In this document: piece by piece, positions 1-7,678 of the stretch
Position numbering within the stretch: position 1 is the stretch's first letter
Layout: each line of letters starts with the position of its first letter
Assembly (NCBI RefSeq): GCF_900108855.1
Contig: NZ_FNXY01000003.1
Location: 1 to 64,000 of the forward strand
From: Dyadobacter koreensis
GTDB taxonomy: Bacteria > Bacteroidota > Bacteroidia > Cytophagales > Spirosomataceae
Reading direction: 5' to 3'
DNA: 64,000 nucleotides
Position numbers and translations under genes: made by a program
The notes under the pieces: model-generated
What the model was told of the DNA's origin: nothing
Databases searched by the model: none
The model's input: the letters and a program-made list of their open reading frames with translations, nothing else

Positions 1-1
1 G

Positions 2-265
2 TATTCGAATGGCGTAACGCTCGACTTCTCAAGACCAGGAAAACCAACGGACAACCCATATGTTGAATCATTTAATGGAAAGTTCAGGGATGAATGCCTT
101 TCGGTTAATTGGTTCTTATCTTTGGACGACGTCAGAAGAAAAATCGAAGACTTTCGGTGGGAATATAACCATTTCAGACCGCACAGTACGCTTAACGATT
201 TAACTCCAAAAGAATTTGTTAATTTACATCACGAAACACCGGAAACTCTACTTTCAACCGTCTGA
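2..265 (+). CDS. IS3-family transposase OrfB, C-terminal part (cut by window start)
   Basis: Frame 2 is open from the first base to TGA at 263-265, giving 87 residues. It contains TDNPYVESFNGKFRDECL, followed by an EYNHFRPHSTL stretch and LTPKEF. This is the C-terminal third of the rve integrase core of IS3-family OrfB (IS407-like group), including the last catalytic Glu in YVESFNG. OrfB joins the transposon ends to target DNA using a DDE triad. The two Asp residues lie outside the window, so I cannot say whether the element is intact. No convincing terminal inverted repeat is visible downstream. Family assignment is firm; subgroup is tentative. Confidence 0.9.
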   Translation, partial: YSNGVTLDFSRPGKPTDNPYVESFNGKFRDECLSVNWFLSLDDVRRKIEDFRWEYNHFRPHSTLNDLTPKEFVNLHHETPETLLSTV

Positions 266-557
266 AAACCAGGGAGGACCTCAATCCAGGGAATCAAGCA
301 AGAGTAAGTGTCTGATTCTGTGGGCTGATAAAATTTGTAATGATATTTTATTTTGCTGCAAAACCCATGCGCAGCAGATCGGGCTTTAAAAACGGGTCCG
401 ATACGAGCCTTTCAGGTTGCATAAAAATGTCTCATGTGAGATTGCATGCCTCATCACACTTGCAAAACGCCACTTTCCTTTAAAATGCAGGCTGTACCGG
501 ATTTTAAAGGACTTCTTGCCGGTAGTCTACTTTTCAAATAGCAAACCAGACAACAAA

Positions 558-1481
558 ATGAAAAAGGACGAAAATATCCCTCACAAATCCGATTCTTTAT
601 CCGCTATACATAAAGCACTTGGCTTGCCTGCCCCCCAGCATCCGCTGATAAGTTTTATCAGCAGGGAAAATAGCAAAAAAGACATTGGTCTGTTGCATGA
701 CTTAAATGTTCAGAATTTTTATAAAATATCGTATAGCACCAGGCTTTCCGGCAAAGTGAAATAGAAATATGGTCATACTAATTATGATTATGATCAGGCA
801 GGTATGCTCTTTACAGCACCTGGCGAGTTGATTGGTGGTACTGCTGATGAGCAGGATCATTGGGACTGTATCCTGCTTATTGAACCAGATTTTTTTTTGA
901 ATCATCCTGAGGCTGAAAAGACCAGAGGGTATGGCTTTTTTTCCTACACTGCCACCGAAGCGCTGCACCTTTCACAAAAAGAAAAAACGGTCGTTCTGTC
1001 TGTTTTCCAAATGATTGAACAAGAATTAAACAGCAGAATAGATGAATTCAGCAGAGATATAATGGTCACTCAGATTGAGTTGCTGTTAAATTACTGTGTT
1101 CGTTTCTACAAGCGGCAATTTATCATAAGAGACAATAATAGCAGTGATTTGCTGCAAAGGATGGATCATGTTCTTGATGAGTATTTTAATAACGATCATG
1201 CTTTGAAAGCAGGGGCTCCAACCGTGCAGCATCTCTCAGATCACCTGAATTTTTCGCCCGGCTATCTAAGAGATATGCTTAGTTGCCTGACCGGAAAAAG
1301 TGCTCAGCAGCATATCCACAACAGGATCATTGACAGGGCTATGGAAAAACTTTCTACCACCAACCTTTCAATAATTGCCATTGCATATGAGCTTGGTTTT
1401 GAAAATCCACCATCAGTTAGCACTTTGTTTAAAATGAAAACACAGCTTTCACCACCGGGGTTTGGACACACCTTTAACTAA
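558..1481 (+). pseudogene. AraC-family transcriptional regulator, interrupted by an in-frame stop
   Basis: Two ORFs in the same frame are separated only by TAG at 762-764. Translation runs from ATG 558 (MKKDENIPHKSD) through SGKVK, stop, then KYGHTNYDYDQAGMLFTAPGELIG, and on to a C-terminal AraC helix-turn-helix pair (LSDHLNFSPGYLRDML, then IAYELGFENP). Joined, it is about 307 residues, the normal length for one-domain-plus-HTH AraC regulators of Bacteroidota. The end (PPSVSTLFKMKTQLSPPGFG) aligns with the usual second HTH without a frameshift but is diverged. The regulator is probably dead, since the downstream piece lacks the start of the sensor domain. Its former target is unknown. Confidence 0.8.
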
Positions 1482-1555
1482 AAAATACAGGGTCTGTTAA
1501 TAGCACTTTCATACAGCAAAGATTGCAAGCCATTCAATAATTTAGAATTAAAGAG

Positions 1556-2044
1556 TCAAAACGGAATAGCAGTAGAGCTTTTTACCTCTGTTAACACGAA
1601 CGAGCTTTGAATCTTTCCAACGTTTGGAATGGTTGCAAGTTTATTGGAAGCGAAGTTGTTATACGCTTCCAAATCACTAACAATTACTTTTAAAATAAAA
1701 TCAAATACCCCTCCGGTCAAATAGCACTCAACGATTTCGTCGATCAGCTTTACCTGCTCATTGAACTTAGCAATGTAGTCTGCATTCTGTATATTCAATG
1801 ATACTGCACAAAATACCAGCAAGGGGAATCCAACTTTTTTCCGGTCGAGCAAAGCGACATACTTGGAAATGTAACCGGCCTGTTCCAATGCCACTATCCG
1901 TTTATAAATTGGCGTCTTGGTCATGTGAAGAAGTGCAGATAACTGCTGCATATCGAATTTGGCATTTTCCTGAAGGTGCCCCAGGATCTGCCTGTCAATT
2001 TTATCAAGGGCCATTGAAGGATTTTTTCCCGTTACTATTTCCAT
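1556..2044 (-). CDS. Lrp/AsnC family transcriptional regulator
   Basis: This 162-residue protein has an N-terminal winged HTH (LDKIDRQILGHLQENAKFD, then TKTPIYKRIVALEQAGYI at about 43-60) and a C-terminal RAM/AsnC ligand-binding domain (about 75-155). The VECYLTGGVFDFILKV segment is typical of that domain. Such proteins form octameric or dimeric DNA-binding regulators that sense amino acids. The start may instead be Met11 (MALDKIDRQIL, ATG near 2014), which gives the more usual N-terminus. It is divergent from the DUF2000 and dehydrogenase genes across about 120 bp, so it plausibly controls them; that link is inferred from layout. Confidence 0.9.
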   Translation of the reverse strand: MEIVTGKNPSMALDKIDRQILGHLQENAKFDMQQLSALLHMTKTPIYKRIVALEQAGYISKYVALLDRKKVGFPLLVFCAVSLNIQNADYIAKFNEQVKLIDEIVECYLTGGVFDFILKVIVSDLEAYNNFASNKLATIPNVGKIQSSFVLTEVKSSTAIPF

Positions 2045-2140
2045 AAAGCACCGTAAAATTAATTTTTCCCAAATTAATCAACTAAAATAGGAACAAATCG
2101 CAATAAAAAATAAAATTACCTTTTAAATAATCCTGTTATT

Positions 2141-2148
2141 TAAATTTG
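2141..2148 (+). promoter_or_regulatory. Possible Bacteroidota -7 element (TAAATTTG)
   Basis: TAAATTTG matches the Bacteroidota -7 consensus TAnnTTTG and lies 17 bp before the ATG at 2166. No clear TTTG is found at the expected -33 position, so the call rests on one half of the promoter. Confidence 0.3.
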
Positions 2149-2165
2149 TTGATAAATTTTTATCT

Positions 2166-2588
2166 ATGGATTTCAACAATCTAAAGTGTGTCCTGATCAT
2201 CGACAAGCATATCGATACGGGTTCAAAGACCAATGTTGCCAGTATTTTGTCCATCTCGATCGGTGATAAGATCAAAGGATTGGTTGGGCCTGATCTGATT
2301 GATTCTTCCGGCATTGTCCATTCGGGCTTAACAAGGCTACCGATCCCGGTATTAGGCGCCACCACAGAAGAAATCATCCGGATCAGACAGAACTTCATTC
2401 AGCAGAGGGAAGAAAATGACCTTTGGGTTGATTTTTCCACGTCCGCTCAGCAAGCCAGAACATATGAAGAATATATGGCCAGCATGCAGAGAGCAGATCC
2501 TGACAAAATTATTTATTTGGGTATTGCTCTATTTAGTTTTAGAAAAAAAATCAATCGGGCCACAAAGGGGCTTTCACTAATCAGCTAA
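2166..2588 (+). CDS. DUF2000 family protein
   Basis: The 140-residue product begins MDFNNLKCVLIIDK and continues NVASILSISIGDKIKGLVGP, the N-terminal pattern of DUF2000 (a peptidyl-tRNA-hydrolase-II-like fold). I recognise the family by its KCV.IID start and the D.SG..H.GL..LPIP.L stretch (residues about 45-63). No biochemical role is established to my knowledge. It is 9 bp upstream of a D-2-hydroxyacid dehydrogenase and is probably co-transcribed with it, divergent from the Lrp-type regulator, suggesting a small metabolite-responsive unit. The C-terminus (FRKKINRATKGLSLIS) is basic and looks complete. Confidence 0.75.
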   Translation: MDFNNLKCVLIIDKHIDTGSKTNVASILSISIGDKIKGLVGPDLIDSSGIVHSGLTRLPIPVLGATTEEIIRIRQNFIQQREENDLWVDFSTSAQQARTYEEYMASMQRADPDKIIYLGIALFSFRKKINRATKGLSLIS

Positions 2589-2597
2589 CATTGTGCT

Positions 2598-3560
2598 ATG
2601 AAGATTGTTGTATTGGACAAGATGAACTTTCTGGCGGATTTTCCAAAAATGTCCTTCGATTGCAACTGGCAGGAATTTCAAACCAGCCGTCCGGATCAGG
2701 TACTGGAACGTCTTTCAGGTGCTCAGATTGCCGTCACCCACAAAACGGTATTAAACGAATCGCATTTTAGTAAGCTTCCGGATCTGAAATTGATTACCAC
2801 CAATAGCACGGGTTACAACACGATAGATGAAAAGGCAGCCGCACGCTACGGTATTGTGGTTTGCAACGTTCAGGATTGGTGCACGAATGCTGTGGTCGAA
2901 CATGTTCTGGGTTTCATCTTTTCTTTAAAGAGAAACATCCTACCCTATCATTTGGATATCCGTAGCGGATTGTGGAATGATAGTGGTACCGGAAGTTACG
3001 CGCTTTTGCACCCTCCTAAGGGAGAGATAGCCGGCAGCACGCTGGGGATAATCGGCTATGGTAATCTTGGAAGGTTACTAAAACAAAAAGCGACCGGACT
3101 AGGTATGAAGGTTCTCATCTCGGACCGAAAAGGTGTGCAAAGTACCCGGAAAGGCTATGTGGCCTTTACAGAAGTGATTACCAAATCTGATATCATCGTT
3201 TTGCTGGCTCCGTTGAACGATGATACCTATAAAATGATCGCCGCACAGGAATTGGTGCAGATGAAACCAAGCACCATTCTGATCAATTGTGGCAGAGGCG
3301 GATTAGTCGATGAAACGGATCTTGCTAATGCCTTAATTGACAACATCATACCAGGTGCAGGTATTGACGTTTTTGAACAGGAGCCGCCGCGGCAAGACAA
3401 TCCGTTGATGACCTACACGGGCAACAATTTACTGATCTCCTCCCATGTTGCGTTTTCAAGTCTGGAATCCATTGCCTGCAACACAAATCAAATCGTTAAC
3501 AATATCGAGCAGTATCATCTCGGCTCGCCTTCAAGGGTTGTTAACCGGCACATGTTATAG
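2598..3560 (+). CDS. D-2-hydroxyacid dehydrogenase (glycerate dehydrogenase-like)
   Basis: This 320-residue NAD(P)-dependent oxidoreductase interconverts 2-hydroxy acids and 2-oxo acids in the cytoplasm. The Rossmann motif GIIGYGNLG (GxGxxG at 153-158) is followed by ISDRKG. The catalytic triad is present: Arg233 in CGRGG, Glu262 in VFEQEPP and His283 in SSHVAFSS. Length is normal. Substrate cannot be read from sequence; hydroxypyruvate/glycerate is the usual annotation for close relatives. It follows the DUF2000 gene closely, and its 3' end overlaps a small ORF on the opposite strand by about 20 bp. Confidence 0.9.
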   Translation: MKIVVLDKMNFLADFPKMSFDCNWQEFQTSRPDQVLERLSGAQIAVTHKTVLNESHFSKLPDLKLITTNSTGYNTIDEKAAARYGIVVCNVQDWCTNAVVEHVLGFIFSLKRNILPYHLDIRSGLWNDSGTGSYALLHPPKGEIAGSTLGIIGYGNLGRLLKQKATGLGMKVLISDRKGVQSTRKGYVAFTEVITKSDIIVLLAPLNDDTYKMIAAQELVQMKPSTILINCGRGGLVDETDLANALIDNIIPGAGIDVFEQEPPRQDNPLMTYTGNNLLISSHVAFSSLESIACNTNQIVNNIEQYHLGSPSRVVNRHML

Positions 3561-3720
3561 CACGCGCTGCGCATACCCTTTTCACAACGGTTTCTCCGGT
3601 GCATCTTAAGCATTTGATCAATGTGTTTTCTTCTAACTTTCCTGAAATGTAGTAACATGACGGTGCAGCGGAATCTGGAACAATAAACGGGCTGACGTAA
3701 ACGTCTGCTAAGAGTGGCAT
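3541..3720 (-). CDS. Possible 59-residue CxxC protein
   Basis: A short ORF with ATG at 3718-3720 and TAA at 3541-3543 encodes a product starting MPLLADVYVSPFIVPDS, with KLEENTLIKC and a CLRC pair that could bind metal. It is convergent with and slightly overlaps the dehydrogenase gene. I do not recognise a family. It fills most of an otherwise empty gap and has protein-like composition, but no other support. Confidence 0.3.
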   Translation of the reverse strand: MPLLADVYVSPFIVPDSAAPSCYYISGKLEENTLIKCLRCTGETVVKRVCAARAITCAG

Positions 3721-3786
3721 TCATAAGGCCGATCCTGAGCACACCATCTTTGCTCTTCATACTTTTTCACCAAGCTATTCATTCAC

Positions 3787-4281
3787 TTATGGCATCAGCA
3801 AAGCACCATCCCAATGCTCGTCCGCCTTGCCATTTACGATACGCCATTGGTCAAACCAGGTAGTTGTGTAGGTTCTGGCAGAATCTTTAGGATGCTTATA
3901 GTTACGTACAAAAGCCACGGTCACCAAATCGCCTTCCGCAACCACCGATACAACTTTTGACTTCATTTTTTCGGGAATCGGCGTTGGTTTTACTTTCAGG
4001 ATCTCTGTAAAGAACTTTACCACTGCCTGCCGGCCGTTGCCCGCATTGGGATTATGCTGAATGTATCTTTCACTGATGTATTTATCGGCCAGCTCCCAAT
4101 GATTGCTTTCTAATAAATCCTTGACGATATGATATACTACCTGTTTGTTTTTATGCAAACCTGCATCCGGGCTTGTAAACAAAGCTTTCGGATCTTGCGC
4201 TGCAACAACAACATCCTGGGCCTTGACAGCCATGATTGATAGTGACATTACGAGCCCACTGCCAATAAGTATGTTTTTCAT
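3787..4281 (-). CDS. Secreted SnoaL/NTF2-like protein
   Basis: The 164-residue protein has a signal peptide (MKNILIGSGLVMSLSIMAVKAQ, cleavage near 22) and a SnoaL-like polyketide-cyclase fold. Visible hallmarks are HWELADKYISERYIQHNPNA, GRQAVVKFF, VVAEGDLVTVAFVRN and a WFDQWRIVNGKADEHWD C-terminus. Members are small alpha+beta barrels that bind ligands or act as isomerase-like enzymes; the substrate here is unknown. Export suggests a periplasmic role. The gene stands alone between two small DUF genes and the convergent CxxC ORF. Confidence 0.85.
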   Translation of the reverse strand: MKNILIGSGLVMSLSIMAVKAQDVVVAAQDPKALFTSPDAGLHKNKQVVYHIVKDLLESNHWELADKYISERYIQHNPNAGNGRQAVVKFFTEILKVKPTPIPEKMKSKVVSVVAEGDLVTVAFVRNYKHPKDSARTYTTTWFDQWRIVNGKADEHWDGALLMP

Positions 4282-4314
4282 TTTTTTGCATAATGAAAGG
4301 GATTCCTTTTCCGA

Positions 4315-4506
4315 TTATTTTACCCCAGGCGGAACCGGTAGCGGAGCCCAGTATTCAAAGTCAACCTCTTCTGACGTGTCGCTTGAGCTGAACTGCCCAC
4401 CATTCCAGAATACAAATTCATAAGGAGCGTAAGCATTTAAAAATTCCTTATTGATCGCAAGAAACCAGCTCCCATCTTGTGGAGCACTCGTTTTAGTTAA
4501 CCACAT
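4315..4506 (-). CDS. Small DUF551-like protein
   Basis: A 63-residue product with PQDGSWFLAINKEF, YEFVFWNGGQFSS and a C-terminal EYWAPLPVPP. The closing W-x-PLP-PP pattern and the preceding WNG resemble DUF551, a domain common in phage and mobile-element cargo. The start ATG lies 7 bp downstream of the 75-residue gene on the same strand, so they are probably co-transcribed. Function is unknown. The family call rests on eye matching of one motif. Confidence 0.55.
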   Translation of the reverse strand: MWLTKTSAPQDGSWFLAINKEFLNAYAPYEFVFWNGGQFSSSDTSEEVDFEYWAPLPVPPGVK

Positions 4507-4513
4507 AGTTAAG

Positions 4514-4741
4514 TTACGCTTCTTTTAAACAAAGCTCTTTTACCTCTCTCAAATGCTTAAATAAGGAATCGAGCACTTTTTCAGACCCGTTGTATCCTTT
4601 TATGTCTGATACACTTTTTGCTATTACGCCATCCACGTTATGGACGATTATATACTTGTTCAAACGAAAAGGAATTGTTGGATACTTGGCTGTTTTGAAA
4701 AACTCCAATAGTTCTTTCAATTCTTCGTCGTGCGTACTCAT
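4514..4741 (-). CDS. Small DUF6965-like protein
   Basis: This 75-residue protein contains ELKELLEFFKTAKYPTIPFRLN, followed by a long helical C-terminus (KVLDSLFKHLREVKELCLK). The FF....P..P.RLN.....V pattern matches DUF6965 proteins of Bacteroidota as I remember them. It precedes the DUF551-like gene by 7 bp. Such pairs occur among accessory and phage-derived genes; no function is known. Confidence 0.55.
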   Translation of the reverse strand: MSTHDEELKELLEFFKTAKYPTIPFRLNKYIIVHNVDGVIAKSVSDIKGYNGSEKVLDSLFKHLREVKELCLKEA

Positions 4742-4900
4742 ACGATCTATCGATATAAAAAAATATTGGCATTCTCTTAAATCCTATCACGAGGCTCAAC
4801 CCTGTTTTAAGTGATCTTTTGGATAAAAAAGACGTCATTACGGTACTTTTGCGTCTATTTGAATAAATATTCTCATTTTTTGTAGAACAAATTATTTTAC

Positions 4901-4922
4901 GCATTAGAATTGTTTCTAATGC
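4901..4922. repeat. Short inverted repeat (9-bp arms)
   Basis: GCATTAGAA and TTCTAATGC are separated by four bases. It could form a small hairpin in the gap between divergent genes. No further role can be supported. Confidence 0.4.
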
Positions 4923-4943
4923 TTATTAGAAATACATTTACAA

Positions 4944-4980
4944 AATCTCACCCAGGATTTAGCGGTCGAAGGGTGAGATT
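4944..4980 (+). promoter_or_regulatory. Hairpin upstream of the lipoprotein gene
   Basis: AATCTCACCC at 4944-4953 pairs perfectly with GGGTGAGATT at 4971-4980 around a 17-base loop, 33 bp before the lipoprotein ATG. No T-run follows, so it is more likely a leader structure or operator than a terminator. Confidence 0.4.
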
Positions 4981-5013
4981 GTAATTATTTATTCATTTTT
5001 ATCCATCAAATTT

Positions 5014-5802
5014 ATGAAACATCTGTTTAAAATTGCTGTATTCTCTTCGGTATTTTTCATGGGTTGCCAAGACAATCAAGATGTGACAACTGTCGATCCT
5101 GAAACTGAGAAAAGTGCACTCAGTGAAATTGCTCGACTGGAAAAGGAATCAGGTATTACTTTTGCAAAAAAACAACTCACCCTTACCGACCCTTCAGGAT
5201 TAAATAAGGTAACCTTACAGGTTGCATCAAAAGATGCGTCTGCACTCGATGAGTACCTTAACTCAAATGAATTATCCATTGAAGGTATTTCTCAAAAGGA
5301 ATATCAAGATATGGCAAAACATAAAGTTCAATATTCGCAGACAAAAGAAAACTCATCTGTACCTTCCGAGTCGAATAACGCTTCAATAATTACCGAGGCC
5401 ACATTTGTTCAATTGACTGATAGTTTTAGAGGTTACAGGCTGAATGTAAAGCATAAAGTAAGTTTAGCAAGTGGTAAGGGAGCGAGAGTGCAGGCAAATG
5501 TGGAAACTAAACATGTAAGTGATAAATTTCCAGAATATATCGAGCTTACATTTAGATCGGGTACTTCTTCAAATGCCTCAGTTCAAATAGCCATTAATCT
5601 TAAACAACAGTGGAACACTCCATTTAATCCTACTGATGGATGGCATACATATGGCTATGGAGGAACTCGGCCAATCCCATACTTGGCATTCATTGACGGT
5701 GTTTACAAAGCCGAGGTTAAAGTGATTCGAAACACGGATCACGATGTATCGGTAAATGGAATTTTCGTACCTTTTTATTCTGTGGCATTTATCCAGAATT
5801 AA
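5014..5802 (+). CDS. Putative lipoprotein of unknown function
   Basis: The 262-residue product has a lipoprotein signal (SSVFFMGC, lipobox Cys at about 18). A Glu/Lys-rich helical stretch follows (ETEKSALSEIARLEKESGITF), then a low-complexity linker and a C-terminal beta-rich half. The latter has regularly spaced strands (SVQIAINLKQQWN, YKAEVKVIRNTDHDVSVNGIFVPFYSVAF). It is probably anchored in the outer or inner membrane leaflet facing the periplasm. I recognise no family. The gene is monocistronic and ends before a strong terminator. Confidence 0.75.
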   Translation: MKHLFKIAVFSSVFFMGCQDNQDVTTVDPETEKSALSEIARLEKESGITFAKKQLTLTDPSGLNKVTLQVASKDASALDEYLNSNELSIEGISQKEYQDMAKHKVQYSQTKENSSVPSESNNASIITEATFVQLTDSFRGYRLNVKHKVSLASGKGARVQANVETKHVSDKFPEYIELTFRSGTSSNASVQIAINLKQQWNTPFNPTDGWHTYGYGGTRPIPYLAFIDGVYKAEVKVIRNTDHDVSVNGIFVPFYSVAFIQN

Positions 5803-5900
5803 AAGACCTTCTCTTCCTGATATGAAGGGCCGCAGCATATGAGTCAATAGAGAAAGTTATTTTAACATGTTATTTTAAATTGAATGTATTGCAAAAGAAC

Positions 5901-5927
5901 AAAAAGCGGTCACTATGACCGCTTTTT
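5901..5927. terminator. Bidirectional intrinsic terminator
   Basis: AAAAAGCGGTCA and TGACCGCTTTTT form a perfect 12-bp stem with a 3-base loop. Flanking A and T runs allow it to serve the lipoprotein gene on + and the IS remnant on -. Confidence 0.85.
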
Positions 5928-5958
5928 GTTTCTATTTGAGCTTCGTCATGCTTTCCCA

Positions 5959-6270
5959 TTATTTGGTTTTTCCTGCAAAACAAGGCCAAGAGCAAATTCT
6001 TAGTTTTCCATAGTTAAACTCATTTCGAATTTTAAGCACAAGTGTCTCTTGCTCATTACTAAACTTTTGACAGCCTAACCGCTTTGGGCGATGTGATCGG
6101 TCAACCAACTTCTCTTCGTCCTGCCTTTTAAGCCGCGCGGCGGACCGCCAGCGCTGTAAAGTAGATCTGGCAATACCACATCTGCGAGCGGTTACTGAGA
6201 TATTTCCCAATTGCTTGTAAAGCGATACCCACTTCTGCAGGGCTTCAATCTTTAAATTTTCAATGGCCAT
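5959..6270 (-). pseudogene. IS481-like transposase, N-terminal remnant
   Basis: A 103-residue ORF carries only the DNA-binding N-terminus of an IS481-type transposase: WVSLYKQLGNISVTARRCGI, STLQRWRSAARLKRQDEEKL and DRSHRPKRLG. The match ends near EFNYGKLRI, and the tail (CSWPCFAGKTK) is not like the family. The whole DDE catalytic domain of about 200 residues is missing, so the element cannot transpose by itself. A long inverted repeat lies immediately upstream. Confidence 0.7.
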
Positions 6271-6296
6271 AATAAGGTGGTTGGATTAGAAACACC

Positions 6297-6352
6297 TCAT
6301 TTTTTCTCGCAACCTCTCCGGATTTGTGAGAGAGGATTGCGAGAAAAAATGA
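6297..6352. repeat. Long imperfect inverted repeat (22/23-bp arms)
   Basis: The arm at 6297-6318 (starting TCATTTTTTCTCGCAA) is the reverse complement of 6330-6352 except for one inserted base. The loop is 11 bases. It sits between the transposase remnant and the response regulator, and could be two abutting transposon ends or a strong terminator. Confidence 0.7.
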
Positions 6353-6410
6353 TCATTAATTTAAAGCATTGATAGCAATACAAAAATATGAATACAACTT
6401 TTTAGAGAAA

Positions 6411-6791
6411 TCAAAGGAGACTGTAAGTGTAGCGAATGTTATGAACCATCACACTTAAAGCATCATCGGATGCTTCTTTGCTTACATAACCCTTAACACC
6501 GACGCGCAGATATCTTGGTGCGAAGATTGCATCAGGAGCAACTGTAACAATCAGAATTTTTAAGTCAGGATTTATTTTCAAAGCGCTGGACACCATCTCT
6601 AAACTATCTGTTCCAGGCATGTTTAGGTCTGTAATCAGCATATGGAAATGTGTGTGCGTGAGCTTGGTAAGAACTTCATCACCATTCGATGCAAACTCGA
6701 CATCATTGTCAGCACCTAATACCTCCCTTAGCATTATTCGTAAACCTTTTTGGACCAGATGATGATCATCCGCGATAAGGGTTGTTTTCAT
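6411..6791 (-). CDS. Receiver-only response regulator (possibly truncated NarL type)
   Basis: The 126-residue protein is a complete receiver domain. It has the acidic pair in IADDHHL, a phospho-acceptor Asp in LITDLNMPG (about residue 56) and the conserved Lys in YVSKEAS. DHHLVQKGLRIML is typical of NarL/FixJ regulators, which normally carry a LuxR-type HTH after the receiver. Here the frame ends at RYTYSLL with TGA and no HTH follows, so it has either lost its output domain or acts as a single-domain regulator. No histidine kinase is adjacent. The neighbouring IS remnant makes 3' truncation plausible. Confidence 0.75.
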   Translation of the reverse strand: MKTTLIADDHHLVQKGLRIMLREVLGADNDVEFASNGDEVLTKLTHTHFHMLITDLNMPGTDSLEMVSSALKINPDLKILIVTVAPDAIFAPRYLRVGVKGYVSKEASDDALSVMVHNIRYTYSLL

Positions 6792-7678
6792 TTAATAAAA
6801 TTGTTACCAAATATTATTTTGAGATTAAAAATTTAATAGATTGTTTTCACTGGAGCATATTCAGAAAATCGCCAGCCATCAATATGCTACAGCTCCTTAT
6901 TAAAGATTCTGCTTTGTTTTCCTTTCAATCATATCCAACTTTTTGTACAAGGTTAAATGTTTGATAAAAAACGTGGTGAGCTATTTTTTTGATTCCATCG
7001 TTTCGAAATTATAAATATACAATTATTACTACTAATTGATGTCAAAATTAGAAGCCAATATTTTACTAAACTTGTACGAAGGGGCTACGTAAAGAAAATT
7101 TCAAGAAATAAATTTTACGTATCTGATAATCTGTAAAAGAGGCGATTAAGTCTTTAAACTATATTCGTCAAAAGAATTTTAAGTGTATAGCTTGTTTTAA
7201 GGTACAAGTTCTGTTTAAACTTTTCTGTAAATCGAATTAGTATATCTCGATATTCTATGACATTTTAAAATTTTATATAAAATTAATTTGATGTTTATTT
7301 CGAATCTGTTACTGCGGAATTATAATCAAAATTGAAAGCGCCAAGTTTAGGCAGGTATTCTCTAAGTGTCTTTACAGACAAATTGAAATTCAATAATGAC
7401 TCCGGTTTCTTCCGCCAGTAATTTATAAAGCAAGTCTCCGAATAACCTGAATTTTTGATAAAGAAATTCATCTAGGTAAGTCTCTCAAAAACCACGGTTT
7501 TCTGGCATCTATAAACGGATGTTCTGTGATAATAAATCAGGCATACTTGTAAGTTGACTACTCCCCTGGCTTAAAAGATTATGATTTACTGAAAAAGTAG
7601 AATGGGCAAATTCGAGATTTACCTAGAAATACCTCGTTAGATTGAATTATAAGTCGATGTATTAAACTCCCATATGAA
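6792..7678. other. AT-rich gap with no convincing gene
   Basis: About 890 bp of very AT-rich DNA lies between the response regulator and the helicase gene. On the minus strand a stretch near 7360-7480 reads ETYLDEFLYQKFRLFGDLLY without a start codon and may be gene debris. The repeat at 7488-7501 is inside this gap. Nothing else is supported. Confidence 0.6.
7488..7501. repeat. Copy 1 of AAAACCACGGTTTT direct repeat
   Basis: The near-palindrome AAAACCACGGTTTT lies about 180 bp beyond the 3' end of the helicase gene. An identical copy in the same orientation is at 10677-10690, upstream of the operon. Both are preceded by a CTC-rich tract. Confidence 0.7.

Noticed and set aside
702-968. Minus-strand ORF of 88 residues
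   Set aside because: It lies antisense to the AraC pseudogene, has low-complexity Ile runs and no family resemblance; a shadow frame.
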